Part shown: positions 8,182 to 16,069 of the stretch, one piece after another
Layout of the letters: every line of letters starts with the position of its first letter
Position numbering within the stretch: position 1 is the stretch's first letter
From: UBA1479 sp002706405
Lineage (GTDB): Bacteria; Pseudomonadota; Alphaproteobacteria; Rhodospirillales; Casp-alpha2
Assembly (NCBI GenBank): GCA_963972255.1
Contig: CAXATO010000012.1
Location: 109,233-173,232 of the forward strand
DNA length: 64,000 nucleotides
Direction: 5' to 3'
Notes under the pieces: generated by a model
What the model was told of the DNA's origin: nothing
The model's input: only the letters and a program-made list of their open reading frames with translations
Databases searched by the model: none
Position numbers and translations under genes: made by a program

Positions 8182-8213
8182 TTGTCTCCAGGGGGTGGCA
8201 GATTGTATACAAT
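8182..8213 (+). promoter_or_regulatory. Promoter with GntR-type palindromic operator
   Basis: TTGTCT (8182-8187) is followed after 18 bases by TATACA (8206-8211). The -10 is embedded in the perfect 12-bp palindrome ATTGTATACAAT (8202-8213). TTGTATACAA-type sites are typical operators of the FadR/FCD branch of GntR repressors. Binding there would block the promoter of the TauD-PrpD operon. No GntR gene lies in this window. Confidence 0.7.
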
Positions 8214-8276
8214 GTTCCGCCGCCCAGCCGGGGGTGGAATGTCCGAGACCGGCAGAAAAATAGGAGAAAACCATCC

Positions 8277-9302
8277 ATGACCGAGATCCTGCGCACGCCC
8301 GTAACCGACGCCTCCGCCTGGCGTACGGCGGATTATCCCGATCCGGCAGCATGGACCCTGATGCTGAGCGACGCCCATGTCGCCGAATTGAATGCGGCGC
8401 TGGCAACGGTCAAGGCGGCGGGCGGGGCCCTTGGTTTCCCCCGGGATGCCTTCCCCCTGCCGACCCTGGGTCCGGTTCTGGACGATATGTTCGATGAAAT
8501 TCAGTACGGCCGCGGCTTCCAAGTGATCCGCGGGCTGGACCCCCAGCGCTATGAACTGGACGATCTGAAGATGATTGTCTGGGGGATCGGCCAGTATCTC
8601 GGCACCGGCATCGTCCAGAACAAAGAAGGTGATCTGATCGGCCAGGTCAGGGACCACGGCGACAAGTTCGAAGGCCCCGACCCTTATCTGTCCGGCGTGC
8701 GGTTTTACCGCACCTCGCTCGATCTGCCGCCCCATACGGACAGCTGCGACGTGGTCGGCCTGATGTGCGTGCGCCGGGCCAAATCCGGCGGCGAGAGTTC
8801 CGTGGTGTCGGCCACCACCATCTACAATGAAATCCTCAATACCCGCCCGGACCTGATCGACCCCCTGTGTGACGGCTTCCACGTCGATCTGGCGGCCAAG
8901 ACCGGCAACATGGCGGAGGTCACCCAGCAGCGCATCCCCGTGTTTTCCTATTACAAGGGCGCGCTGGCCTGCCGCTACAACAAGCGCCAGCTTGAACTCG
9001 GCGCCGAGAAGTCCGGCCATCCGCTGACGCCGGCGCAGCAGGAAGCCATCGATTATTTCCGTGAACTGTCGCAGCGCCCGGACCTGCGCCTGGACATGAT
9101 GTTGGAGCCGGGCGATCTTCAGATTCTCAACAACCGCACGACGCTGCATTCCCGCCAGCAGTTCGAAGACCATGCCGAGGCCGATCGCAAACGCCTGATG
9201 CTGCGCATTTGGATGATCACTCCGGAAGGCCGCCCGGTGGCGCCGGAAATGTTGAACCAGCTCAACACCGGCCCGCGCGGCGGCGTCGTTGTCCGGCAAT
9301 AG
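8277..9302 (+). CDS. TauD/TfdA family Fe(II)/2-oxoglutarate dioxygenase
   Basis: Members use Fe(II), O2 and 2-oxoglutarate to hydroxylate small substrates such as taurine or phenoxyacetates. The 341-residue product has the iron-binding pair H153-x-D155 (PPHTDSCD) and the distal H291 (TTLHSRQQ). An arginine-rich segment just after it (DRKRLMLRIW) holds the 2-oxoglutarate-binding Arg. ATG 8277 follows AGGAG by ten bases; a longer frame upstream runs through the promoter and is rejected. It is cotranscribed with a MmgE/PrpD gene 13 bp downstream, suggesting joint breakdown of a carboxylic acid. The substrate is unknown. Confidence 0.9.
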   Translation: MTEILRTPVTDASAWRTADYPDPAAWTLMLSDAHVAELNAALATVKAAGGALGFPRDAFPLPTLGPVLDDMFDEIQYGRGFQVIRGLDPQRYELDDLKMIVWGIGQYLGTGIVQNKEGDLIGQVRDHGDKFEGPDPYLSGVRFYRTSLDLPPHTDSCDVVGLMCVRRAKSGGESSVVSATTIYNEILNTRPDLIDPLCDGFHVDLAAKTGNMAEVTQQRIPVFSYYKGALACRYNKRQLELGAEKSGHPLTPAQQEAIDYFRELSQRPDLRLDMMLEPGDLQILNNRTTLHSRQQFEDHAEADRKRLMLRIWMITPEGRPVAPEMLNQLNTGPRGGVVVRQ

Positions 9303-9315
9303 GGGCAGGCCCCCG

Positions 9316-10731
9316 ATGAAGGATGGAACCGTCGCGACCGACGGCCCCACGGTCGTGCTCGCCGACTTCGCCGCCGGCCTTTCGTTCGATGACCTGCCCC
9401 CGGCCGTCGTTGCGCATCTGAAGCTCGCGGTGCTCGACGGCCTCGCCTGCTGCCTGCACGGAGCGACCTTGCCCTGGACCCGCATGGTCGCGGATCTGGT
9501 CGATGCCGACGGCGGCACGCCCGAAGCGTCCCTGATCGGCATGCTGCGCATGGTGCCCGTGGCCAATGCCGTGTTGGTCAACGCCACGGCGGGTCATGCG
9601 TTCGAGATGGACGACATCCACCGCGACGCCATCACCCATCCCAATTCCATCGCCGTGCCGGTGGCGCTCAACATGGGCGAACGCCTGCTCGGCACGCGCC
9701 GCGCCGGGGTCCCTGGGGCGCTGGTCCTGACGGCCATGGCGGCGGGCTACGAGGTCGCCTGCCGGGTCGGGGCTGCCGCCGGGACGGACCTTCTGTTGCG
9801 CGGCTTCCACCCCCAGGGCACGGTCGGCCCGCTGGTCGCCGCCGCCACGGCGGCGCGCATGATGGGGCTGGACGCGGCCGCGACGGCAAATGCGCTGGGC
9901 ATTGCGGGTTCGCTCGGCGCCGGGCTCATGGCGGCCCAGGAAGGGGCCATGGTCAAGCGCCTGCATTCGGGCCGGGCGGCCGAGGCCGGGGTTCGCGGCG
10001 CCGAACTGGCGGCCAAGGGCTTCACCGGTATTTCCGACATGGTCGAAGCGGAGTACGGCGGCTTTCTCGCCGCCTTCGCCGGTACGGCCAATATCGACCG
10101 CGCCGTGCAAGGCCTGATGCCCGGCCAGGACATGCAGTGGGAAGTGCTGAACACGGGCTTCAAGCCCCATGCCACGGTGACCAGTATTCACGGCGCGCTT
10201 GATGCCCTGCGCGCCGTGATGACCGACAACGACTTGGCCGCCGAGGACATCGCCGGGATCACCGCTCATGTCAGCCACGCGACCTATGTCCATTGCGCCT
10301 GGCCCTACAAGGCGCAGAGCATCACGGCGGCGCAGATGAACCTGTATTACGGGCTCGCCGTGATCGCGCTGGACGGCGAGGCCTTCACCGCCCAGTTCAC
10401 GGACGACCGTATCAAGGACCCCAAGGTTCTTTCCTTCATCGATCGCATTCAGGCCGAGACCGACCCCGACATCGACGCCCAGGGCCCCGGCGCCCGCCAC
10501 ATGGCGCGCGTCACGGTCCGGACCAAGGACGGGCGGGAGTTGTCCCATACGGAACGCAACCGCCGGGGCAGCCCGGAAAACCCCGTTTCGGCGGCGGACC
10601 TGGAACGCAAATACGATGCGCTTGCCACGCCGGTTCTGGGCGCGGCGAAGGCGGCCAAGGTCAAGGCCTTCGTCGCCGACCTGGACAAGGCGGACGATAT
10701 CCGCCCGCTGATGAACCTGCTGACGGCGTGA
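9316..10731 (+). CDS. MmgE/PrpD family protein
   Basis: The family includes 2-methylcitrate dehydratase, cis-aconitate decarboxylase and iminodisuccinate epimerase. The 471-residue product has the family hallmarks GHAFEMDDIHRDAITHP, HPQGTVGPL and KRLHSGRAAEAG, and a C-terminal segment rich in charged residues. ATG 9316 was chosen; an in-frame ATG 27 bases earlier overlaps the dioxygenase end. It is the second gene of an operon with the TauD-type dioxygenase. No prpB or prpC is nearby, so a role in the methylcitrate cycle is not indicated. Specific substrate unknown. Confidence 0.9.
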   Translation: MKDGTVATDGPTVVLADFAAGLSFDDLPPAVVAHLKLAVLDGLACCLHGATLPWTRMVADLVDADGGTPEASLIGMLRMVPVANAVLVNATAGHAFEMDDIHRDAITHPNSIAVPVALNMGERLLGTRRAGVPGALVLTAMAAGYEVACRVGAAAGTDLLLRGFHPQGTVGPLVAAATAARMMGLDAAATANALGIAGSLGAGLMAAQEGAMVKRLHSGRAAEAGVRGAELAAKGFTGISDMVEAEYGGFLAAFAGTANIDRAVQGLMPGQDMQWEVLNTGFKPHATVTSIHGALDALRAVMTDNDLAAEDIAGITAHVSHATYVHCAWPYKAQSITAAQMNLYYGLAVIALDGEAFTAQFTDDRIKDPKVLSFIDRIQAETDPDIDAQGPGARHMARVTVRTKDGRELSHTERNRRGSPENPVSAADLERKYDALATPVLGAAKAAKVKAFVADLDKADDIRPLMNLLTA

Positions 10732-10823
10732 TCTGGCGCGCGGTGGCGGTGCGGGGTTGATTGGTGTAAAATCGTGTCTGCTTGAGAGGGGATCAGCCAT
10801 TTTCCGATATGGGGATCCGACAT

Positions 10824-11144
10824 ATGCCTGAAGAACGCCGCGCCGCACGCCGGTTTGATATCACCGAACTCATTTTCGTTTCATCCCCCGCAGAGACCCG
10901 GGCAGGCCTGCTTCGCGACATCTCCAAACAAGGGGCCCAGGTCGAGTTTTCCGGAATCCTGGGGCGGGTCGAACATTCCTTTGCCGAAGGCGACAGCGTC
11001 GGTCTGCGGGTCGACGGGCTGGGGGAGCTTCCCGGGGTCGTCTCGCGCCTGACGAACAAGGGCGCCGCCATCGAGTTCCGCATCGACGACCAGGAACAGG
11101 AAATGCTGCGGGCGGAAATCCAGGAAGCCTTCGAAACGGCGTGA
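10824..11144 (+). CDS. PilZ domain protein
   Basis: PilZ domains bind cyclic di-GMP and tune motility, polysaccharide or enzyme activity. The 106-residue protein is essentially one PilZ domain. The ligand-binding arginine motif is at the N-terminus (ERRAARRFD, an RRxxR-type box). The second motif is DISKQGAQVEF, matching D/NxSxxG. Both are intact, so c-di-GMP binding is likely. The start at ATG 10824 places the RRxxR motif close to the N-terminus as in single-domain members. No partner gene is adjacent; trkH lies convergent 25 bp away. Confidence 0.9.
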   Translation: MPEERRAARRFDITELIFVSSPAETRAGLLRDISKQGAQVEFSGILGRVEHSFAEGDSVGLRVDGLGELPGVVSRLTNKGAAIEFRIDDQEQEMLRAEIQEAFETA

Positions 11145-11169
11145 CGGGGCGGCTTCGTCCCGCCCTTTC

Positions 11170-12615
11170 TCAGTAGCGCCAGAAGTCCCGGTCGAACATC
11201 ACCAGCAGGGCCAGAACCTCAAGCCGCCCGGCCAGCATGGCCAGGGTCAAAATCCACTTGGCCGCGTCGGGCAGGGGCTCGAACGTGCCGGACGGGCCGA
11301 TGATCGGGCCCAGGCCCGGGCCGACGTTGGTGATCGCGGTCACGGTCGCTGAATAGGCCGTCAGGATATCCAACTCCAAAAACGACAGCGCCACCGTGAA
11401 CACGGCGATGGTCGCCACGAACACGGCCAGGAAGGCGAGGATCGAATAGGGCACGTCGTCGGGCACGGGGGCGCCGTTGTAGGTCAGCGTGATCACCCGA
11501 TTGGGGCTGAACAGGCGCTTCACATGGGCGCGCACCAGTTTGTAGAGAATCTGGTGGCGATAGATCTTGATGGCACCCGAGGTCGATCCCGAACAGCCGC
11601 CGATGTACATCAGCGCCAGGAACACGCCGACCCCGCCGGGGCCCCAGGTCGTGTAGTCGTCGGTGGCGAAGCCGGTGGTGGTGACGACCGAGGTCACGTT
11701 GAACACGGCCAGGGTCAGGGCCGCGGGAAAGTCGATGCCGCGCTCCCAGGTCATCCAGCCGGCCAGACCGACGCTGACGACAACCAGAAGGGCGATGAAG
11801 CCGTGCACCTGTTCGTCGGTGACCAACTGGCCCGGCGCGCCCCGCGCGGCCTTGATGTACAGATAGAACGGGACCGCGCCGGCGGCCATGAACAGGGTCG
11901 CGATCCAGTGCAGGGCCGGGTTCTGAAAAAAGCCGAAGGACGCGTCATGGGTCGAATAGCCGCCCGTCGATACGGTCGCCATGGCATGGGTCACGGCGTC
12001 GAACAGGGACATGCCGAAGATGAAGTACAGGAAGGCGCACAGCACGGTCAGCAGGGTGTAGAAAGCCATCAGGTAGATGACCATCTGGAAGGCGTTGGCG
12101 CTGAACTTCTCGCCGGTGTCCGAACTTTCGATCTTGAACAGCTGCATGCCGCCGACGCGCATCAGCGGCAGCATGAGGATCGCCATGGCGATGATCCCGA
12201 TGCCACCCAGCCATTGCAGGATCGCGCGCCACAGCAAAATTCCCGGCGGCAGGTGGTCCAGGCCGGTCAGGATGGTGGACCCCGTGGTGGTGATCCCGGA
12301 CATGGATTCGAACACCGCGTCGGTCATGCTGACGCCCAAGCCCAGGAACGGGATCGCGGCGATGGCCGCCACGGTGACCCAGCCAAGGGCCGTGACCAGG
12401 AACGCCTGGCGCAGGTTGAGCTGGAGGCCGTCCTTGGGCCAGGACGCGATGGCTGCGCCGAAGCCGATGAAGCCGGTCACCAGGGCCGCCGTTACGAACG
12501 GCTTCCAGTCCTGATCGTGGTAGATGGCGTCGGTCAGGGCGGGAATGCACAGAAGCACCGCCACGAAACAGGCCAGCAGCCCCAGAAGGTGCACGACGGG
12601 CCGAAGGTTCAGCAT
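11170..12615 (-). CDS. trkH: TrkH family potassium uptake protein
   Basis: TrkH is the channel-like membrane subunit of the Trk K+ uptake system, gated by the peripheral TrkA protein. The 481-residue product shows the four repeated pore loops with filter-like segments: SGITTTGSTI, TVSTGGYST, VTTTGFATDD and AITNVGPGLG. Each is flanked by hydrophobic helices. ATG 12615 has an excellent AAAGGAGGG site upstream. It starts just 40 bases after purQ ends on the same strand. trkA is not in the window. A TrkH/KtrB ambiguity is possible, but length and the extra N-terminal helices favour TrkH. Confidence 0.93.
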   Translation of the reverse strand: MLNLRPVVHLLGLLACFVAVLLCIPALTDAIYHDQDWKPFVTAALVTGFIGFGAAIASWPKDGLQLNLRQAFLVTALGWVTVAAIAAIPFLGLGVSMTDAVFESMSGITTTGSTILTGLDHLPPGILLWRAILQWLGGIGIIAMAILMLPLMRVGGMQLFKIESSDTGEKFSANAFQMVIYLMAFYTLLTVLCAFLYFIFGMSLFDAVTHAMATVSTGGYSTHDASFGFFQNPALHWIATLFMAAGAVPFYLYIKAARGAPGQLVTDEQVHGFIALLVVVSVGLAGWMTWERGIDFPAALTLAVFNVTSVVTTTGFATDDYTTWGPGGVGVFLALMYIGGCSGSTSGAIKIYRHQILYKLVRAHVKRLFSPNRVITLTYNGAPVPDDVPYSILAFLAVFVATIAVFTVALSFLELDILTAYSATVTAITNVGPGLGPIIGPSGTFEPLPDAAKWILTLAMLAGRLEVLALLVMFDRDFWRY

Positions 12616-12655
12616 CTCGTGACCCTCCTTTAAGGGTCGGCAGGAACGGCCGGAC

Positions 12656-13357
12656 TTAGTGGAGCGCAGCCACAAGCCCGTCGAACAGGGGCTTGCCGTC
12701 GGTGCCGCCGAGTGCTGCTTCGGCCAGGCGTTCGGGGTGCGGCATCATGCCCAGCACATTGCCGGCGTCGTTGACGATGCCGGCGATGTTGTTGCGGCTG
12801 CCGTTGGGATTGGCGCCCTCGGCGATCGCCCCCTTGGGATCGCAGTAGCGGAAGGCGACGCGGCCTTCGCCTTCAAGGCGGTCCAGGGTCGCGTCGTCGG
12901 CGAAATAATTGCCGTCGTGATGGGCGACGGGAATGCGGATCACCTGATCGGCCGTATAGGCGCCGGTGAAGGGGGTATCGGTGTTTTCGACCTTGAGCCA
13001 CACGTCCTTGCACACGAATTTCAGGCCCGCGTTGCGCATCAGGGCGCCGGGCAGCAGCCCGGCCTCGGTCAGCACCTGAAAGCCGTTGCACACGCCCAGC
13101 ACGGGCACGCCCTTGTTGGCGCGTTCCACCACCGTGCGCATGACCGGCGAATTGGCGGCCATGGCGCCGGAGCGCAGATAATCGCCATAGCTGAACCCGC
13201 CCGGCACGGCGATCAGATCGACGTCGGGCAATTCGGTGTCGCGGTGCCAATGCATGATCACGTCCGTTCCCATGACGGCTTCCAGCGCGACCTTCATGTC
13301 ACGGTCGCAGTTGGAGCCGGGAAAGACGATGACGGCGGCTTTCGTATTGGACGGCAT
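12656..13357 (-). CDS. purQ: Phosphoribosylformylglycinamidine synthase subunit PurQ
   Basis: PurQ is the glutaminase that hydrolyses glutamine and passes ammonia to PurL in FGAM synthesis. The 233-residue class I amidotransferase has FPGSNCDRDM near the N-terminus. The nucleophile cysteine is in VLGVCNGFQ and the catalytic histidine in MMPHPER. ATG 13357 is normal. It follows purS with a 9-bp gap and purC before that, a tight purC-purS-purQ unit on the minus strand. In most relatives purL comes next; here trkH does. Confidence 0.97.
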   Translation of the reverse strand: MPSNTKAAVIVFPGSNCDRDMKVALEAVMGTDVIMHWHRDTELPDVDLIAVPGGFSYGDYLRSGAMAANSPVMRTVVERANKGVPVLGVCNGFQVLTEAGLLPGALMRNAGLKFVCKDVWLKVENTDTPFTGAYTADQVIRIPVAHHDGNYFADDATLDRLEGEGRVAFRYCDPKGAIAEGANPNGSRNNIAGIVNDAGNVLGMMPHPERLAEAALGGTDGKPLFDGLVAALH

Positions 13358-13366
13358 GGCGGGCGA

Positions 13367-13612
13367 TCAGCCTTCGGCGATATCGACGGAAAAGTTTTCG
13401 ATCACCGTGTTGGCCAGAAGCTTCTGGCACATGGCTTCCACGGTTTCCTTGGCCTTGGCAGGGTCGGTCTCGGCCAGTTCCAGTTCGATGTACTTGCCCT
13501 GGCGCACGTCGTTGACGCCGTCGAAGCCGAGCCCGGCCAGCGAATGCTGCACGGCCTTGCCTTGCGGGTCGAGAACGCCGGATTTCAGGGTAACGTGAAC
13601 GCGTGCTTTCAT
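13367..13612 (-). CDS. purS: Phosphoribosylformylglycinamidine synthase subunit PurS
   Basis: PurS is the small structural subunit that joins PurL and PurQ for ammonia transfer. The 81-residue protein starts MKARVHVTLKSGVLDPQGKA and has the conserved GLGFDGVNDVRQGKYIELEL split across two strands. Length and pattern are normal. It lies one base from purC upstream and nine from purQ downstream, so translation is probably coupled across the three genes. Confidence 0.96.
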   Translation of the reverse strand: MKARVHVTLKSGVLDPQGKAVQHSLAGLGFDGVNDVRQGKYIELELAETDPAKAKETVEAMCQKLLANTVIENFSVDIAEG

Positions 13613-13613
13613 C

Positions 13614-14381
13614 TTACTGAACGGTCTCCGGTTCCTTCATGTCGACGGGGCCCGATTCCGGCAGGATGCCGAGGCGCCGGGCGACTTCCTGATAGGCTTC
13701 CGCGACATTGCCGAGGTCGCGGCGGAACCGGTCCTTGTCCATCTTTTCGTTGGTCAGGACGTCCCACAGGCGCATGGAATCGGGGCTGATTTCGTCCGCC
13801 AGCACGATGCGCATGGTCTGGTCGTTGTCCCACAGGCGGCCGAATTCCAGCTTGAAATCGACCAGTTTCAGGCCGATGCCCATGAACAGGCCCGACAGGT
13901 AATCGTTGATGCGCAAGGACAGGGCCATGATCTCGTCCATGTCCTGCGGCGTCGCCCAGCCAAAGGCGGTGACGTGTTCCTCGGCGATCAGGGGATCGCC
14001 CAGTTCGTCCGACTTGTAGCAGTATTCGACGATCGAGCGCGGCAGGGCCGTGCCTTCCTCCATGCCGAAGCGCTTGGAGAACGTGCCGGCGGCGACGTTG
14101 CGCACGATGATTTCGACGGGGATGATCTCGACTTCGCGAACCAGCTGCTCACGCATGTTGAGCCGCCGCACGAAGTGGGTCGGGACGCCGATCTCGCCGA
14201 GGCGAAGCATCAAATACTCGGAAATCCGGTTGTTCAGCACCCCCTTGCCGGTGATGGTGCCTTTTTTCTGGTTGTTGAAGGCGGTCGCGTCGTCCTTGAA
14301 GTACTGGACGATGGTTCCGGGCTCCGGTCCTTCGAAAAGCACCTTTGCCTTGCCTTCGTAAATCTGTCTGCGTCGTGCCAT
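13614..14381 (-). CDS. purC: Phosphoribosylaminoimidazole-succinocarboxamide synthase
   Basis: PurC joins CAIR and aspartate with ATP to give SAICAR in purine synthesis. The 255-residue protein begins MARRRQIYEGKAKVLFEG, the expected nucleotide-binding start. It has KKGTITGKGVLNNRIS, the VRNVAAGTFSKRFG segment and LVDFKLEFGR with the catalytic region nearby. ATG 14381 is chosen; the frame extends further upstream but without family similarity. It heads the purC-purS-purQ unit. Confidence 0.97.
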   Translation of the reverse strand: MARRRQIYEGKAKVLFEGPEPGTIVQYFKDDATAFNNQKKGTITGKGVLNNRISEYLMLRLGEIGVPTHFVRRLNMREQLVREVEIIPVEIIVRNVAAGTFSKRFGMEEGTALPRSIVEYCYKSDELGDPLIAEEHVTAFGWATPQDMDEIMALSLRINDYLSGLFMGIGLKLVDFKLEFGRLWDNDQTMRIVLADEISPDSMRLWDVLTNEKMDKDRFRRDLGNVAEAYQEVARRLGILPESGPVDMKEPETVQ

Positions 14382-14503
14382 GGGTTTGGGCCCTCGTGAA
14401 GTTCCCCTTTGTGGCGCGCTTCCTAGGATGGAAGTGGTCTGCGGGGGAGGGATTAAGGCCGCTATATAGCAGCGTCCGGGGCCATCCTCAACTGAATAGG
14501 GGA

Positions 14504-15262
14504 TCAGCCGGTAACCGGCAGGAATTTGCCCGCCTGGGGCCGCCCGGCGCAGAACAGCCATTGGGGTTTCAGGGCCGAATCGGCGGGGGTCGGCAGGGCG
14601 ATCAGCGACGACGACACGGTTTCGAAGCCGAAATCCGTGGTGAAGGACATGGAATCGCGCTCGCCGCCGCCTTGCCATTCCTTGAATTCGGACATCAGGG
14701 CGACCCAGGCGTCCCAGCCGCCGGCCCCTTGGGCTGGCTCGGGCGGCGCCGCCGCCTCGAACAGGGGGGCGTAGTGGTCGATACGGGCCGACGACCTGTC
14801 GTTCAGGTCATAGGCCGTGATCATCGACAGGCCCGGTCGGATTTCTTCGACCGAAACCCGAGGGTTTTCGCCGTTGCCGGATATCCAGAAGGCGGTGTTG
14901 ACGTCGGCCACGATCAGGTTGAACGACCGATAGGCGCGGCCGTCGAGATGGCCGAGCGCCTCGGCGGCCTCGGCGGCTTCGGCATGGCTCAGGGCTTCCA
15001 GCGGCAATTCGCCGCGCGATCGCTTGCCGTCTTCCTGACCCAGGGAGCCATGGCGGTTGAGCACGCCGGCCACCAGGCGGTCGTCGTTGACGCCCAGCCA
15101 GGTGCCGCCGGCGGTTCTGTCCCGCCCGGCGATGACATGGGGGGCGTCCGGCCAATGGCGGCCCGGCGGGTCCGAAACCCGGTCGGCCATTTCGTCGCGG
15201 TTGGCGGCGATGATCAGCGGCCAGTCGTGGCCCGGGCGGCGCAAAATGACGAGTGTGCACAT
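14504..15262 (-). CDS. NRDE family protein (TANGO2-like)
   Basis: The 252-residue protein carries the family signature AANRDE near residue 20 and the early MCTLVI motif. The family is related to eukaryotic TANGO2, implicated in haem and lipid handling, and shows an Ntn-hydrolase-like N-terminal cysteine (C2). GGTWLGVNDDRLVAGVLNRHG, read here as GGTWLGVNDD and VAGVLNRHG, is another conserved block. The biochemical role in bacteria is not settled. It lies upstream of purC on the same strand with a 122-bp gap that probably holds the purC promoter. Confidence 0.88.
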   Translation of the reverse strand: MCTLVILRRPGHDWPLIIAANRDEMADRVSDPPGRHWPDAPHVIAGRDRTAGGTWLGVNDDRLVAGVLNRHGSLGQEDGKRSRGELPLEALSHAEAAEAAEALGHLDGRAYRSFNLIVADVNTAFWISGNGENPRVSVEEIRPGLSMITAYDLNDRSSARIDHYAPLFEAAAPPEPAQGAGGWDAWVALMSEFKEWQGGGERDSMSFTTDFGFETVSSSLIALPTPADSALKPQWLFCAGRPQAGKFLPVTG

Positions 15263-15402
15263 GATGGTTACATATAGCCTGCGGGCGGAATGCGCCAGCC
15301 GTTGCCGCTAATGTTGCGCCGGTTGTTGCGATGACGCGCCAACCCGCGTAAATAAGCGCAACGAACTCCATCTACTCATTGGCCAAAACGGGAGCCCAGG
15401 AC

Positions 15403-15726
15403 ATGTCGGACGCCTTCAAGGACCGGGAAAAAGGTTACGAAGCCAAGTACCAGTTGGACGAAGAACAGCGGTTCAAGGCGGAATCCCGGCGCAATAAGCT
15501 GCTGGGTTTGTGGCTGGCCGAGGCTTTCGGGCTCAAAGGCTCCGATGCCGATGCCTACGCCCGCGAGGTGGTTCTGTCCGATCTGGACGAACCGGGCATC
15601 GACGACGTGGTTCGCAAGGTCATGGCCGATATCGAAGAACGCGGCCTGGCGATCACCGAAGATCAGATCCGGCGCAAGCTCGACGACCTGCTGCATACGG
15701 CGGCCGAGCAGATCAAAAGCGAATAA
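15403..15726 (+). CDS. DUF1476 protein, ATP synthase zeta-subunit homologue
   Basis: DUF1476 proteins of alphaproteobacteria include the zeta subunit that inhibits the F1-ATPase in Paracoccus denitrificans. The 107-residue product begins MSDAFKDREKGYEAKYQLD, matching the inhibitory N-terminal segment. A helical bundle rich in charged residues follows (WLAEAFGL ... DDVVRKVMADIEERG). ATG 15403 is preceded by GGAG eight bases upstream; an ATG 24 bases earlier has no comparable support. It is a single gene with a repeat-derived hairpin at its 3' end. Confidence 0.9.
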   Translation: MSDAFKDREKGYEAKYQLDEEQRFKAESRRNKLLGLWLAEAFGLKGSDADAYAREVVLSDLDEPGIDDVVRKVMADIEERGLAITEDQIRRKLDDLLHTAAEQIKSE

Positions 15727-15738
15727 TTTTTCTCCGTC

Positions 15739-15761
15739 ATTGCCGGGTGAAATCCGGCAAT
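15739..15761 (+). repeat. REP-like palindromic element downstream of DUF1476
   Basis: ATTGCCGG (15739-15746) and CCGGCAAT (15754-15761) form a perfect 8-bp inverted repeat. The surrounding CCGTCATTGCCGGG ... CGGCAATCC resembles a short palindromic element commonly dispersed in alphaproteobacterial genomes. It lies 13 bases after the stop codon, follows TTTTTC rather than preceding a T-run, and could act as a transcript 3' end. Confidence 0.6.
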
Positions 15762-15775
15762 CCCTGCCTGCCCGG

Positions 15776-16018
15776 CTAGCGGCCGTCGCCTTTCAGGTGA
15801 CGGCGCACGAGGTTTGTGTCCGTTTCGCCGCGCGATGCCAGGTTCAGGCTGCTGGAATGGCCGAAGCAGCGGATATTTCCCTCCGCATCCATCTCGACAA
15901 ATCCCGCCGACACGGCCTTCAGGGGACGCAGTTCGCCCGCCACCCAGCTATGGGTGAAGGCGTGGGGGAACAGCACGGGGGCGTCGCCCCGGGGTGAGCC
16001 GAACACGATGTATTTCAT
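15776..16018 (-). CDS. Small conserved-looking protein of unknown function
   Basis: An 80-residue protein beginning MKYIVFGSPRGDAPVLFPHA, taken from ATG 16018; an ATG 36 bases upstream is also in frame. It has a central SHSWVAG-like segment (FTHSWVAGELRP), then VEMDAEGNIRCFGHSSSL. The alternation of short strands suggests a small beta-rich soluble protein. It follows purB on the same strand with a 51-bp gap, so it is likely cotranscribed with it. No domain was recognised. The third-position composition fits its neighbours, which supports it being real. Confidence 0.6.
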   Translation of the reverse strand: MKYIVFGSPRGDAPVLFPHAFTHSWVAGELRPLKAVSAGFVEMDAEGNIRCFGHSSSLNLASRGETDTNLVRRHLKGDGR

Positions 16019-16069
16019 CGGAAAGCCGGGCAGGGCGTCGGGCTGGTCCGGCATTCCTGAAGCCCCGAT

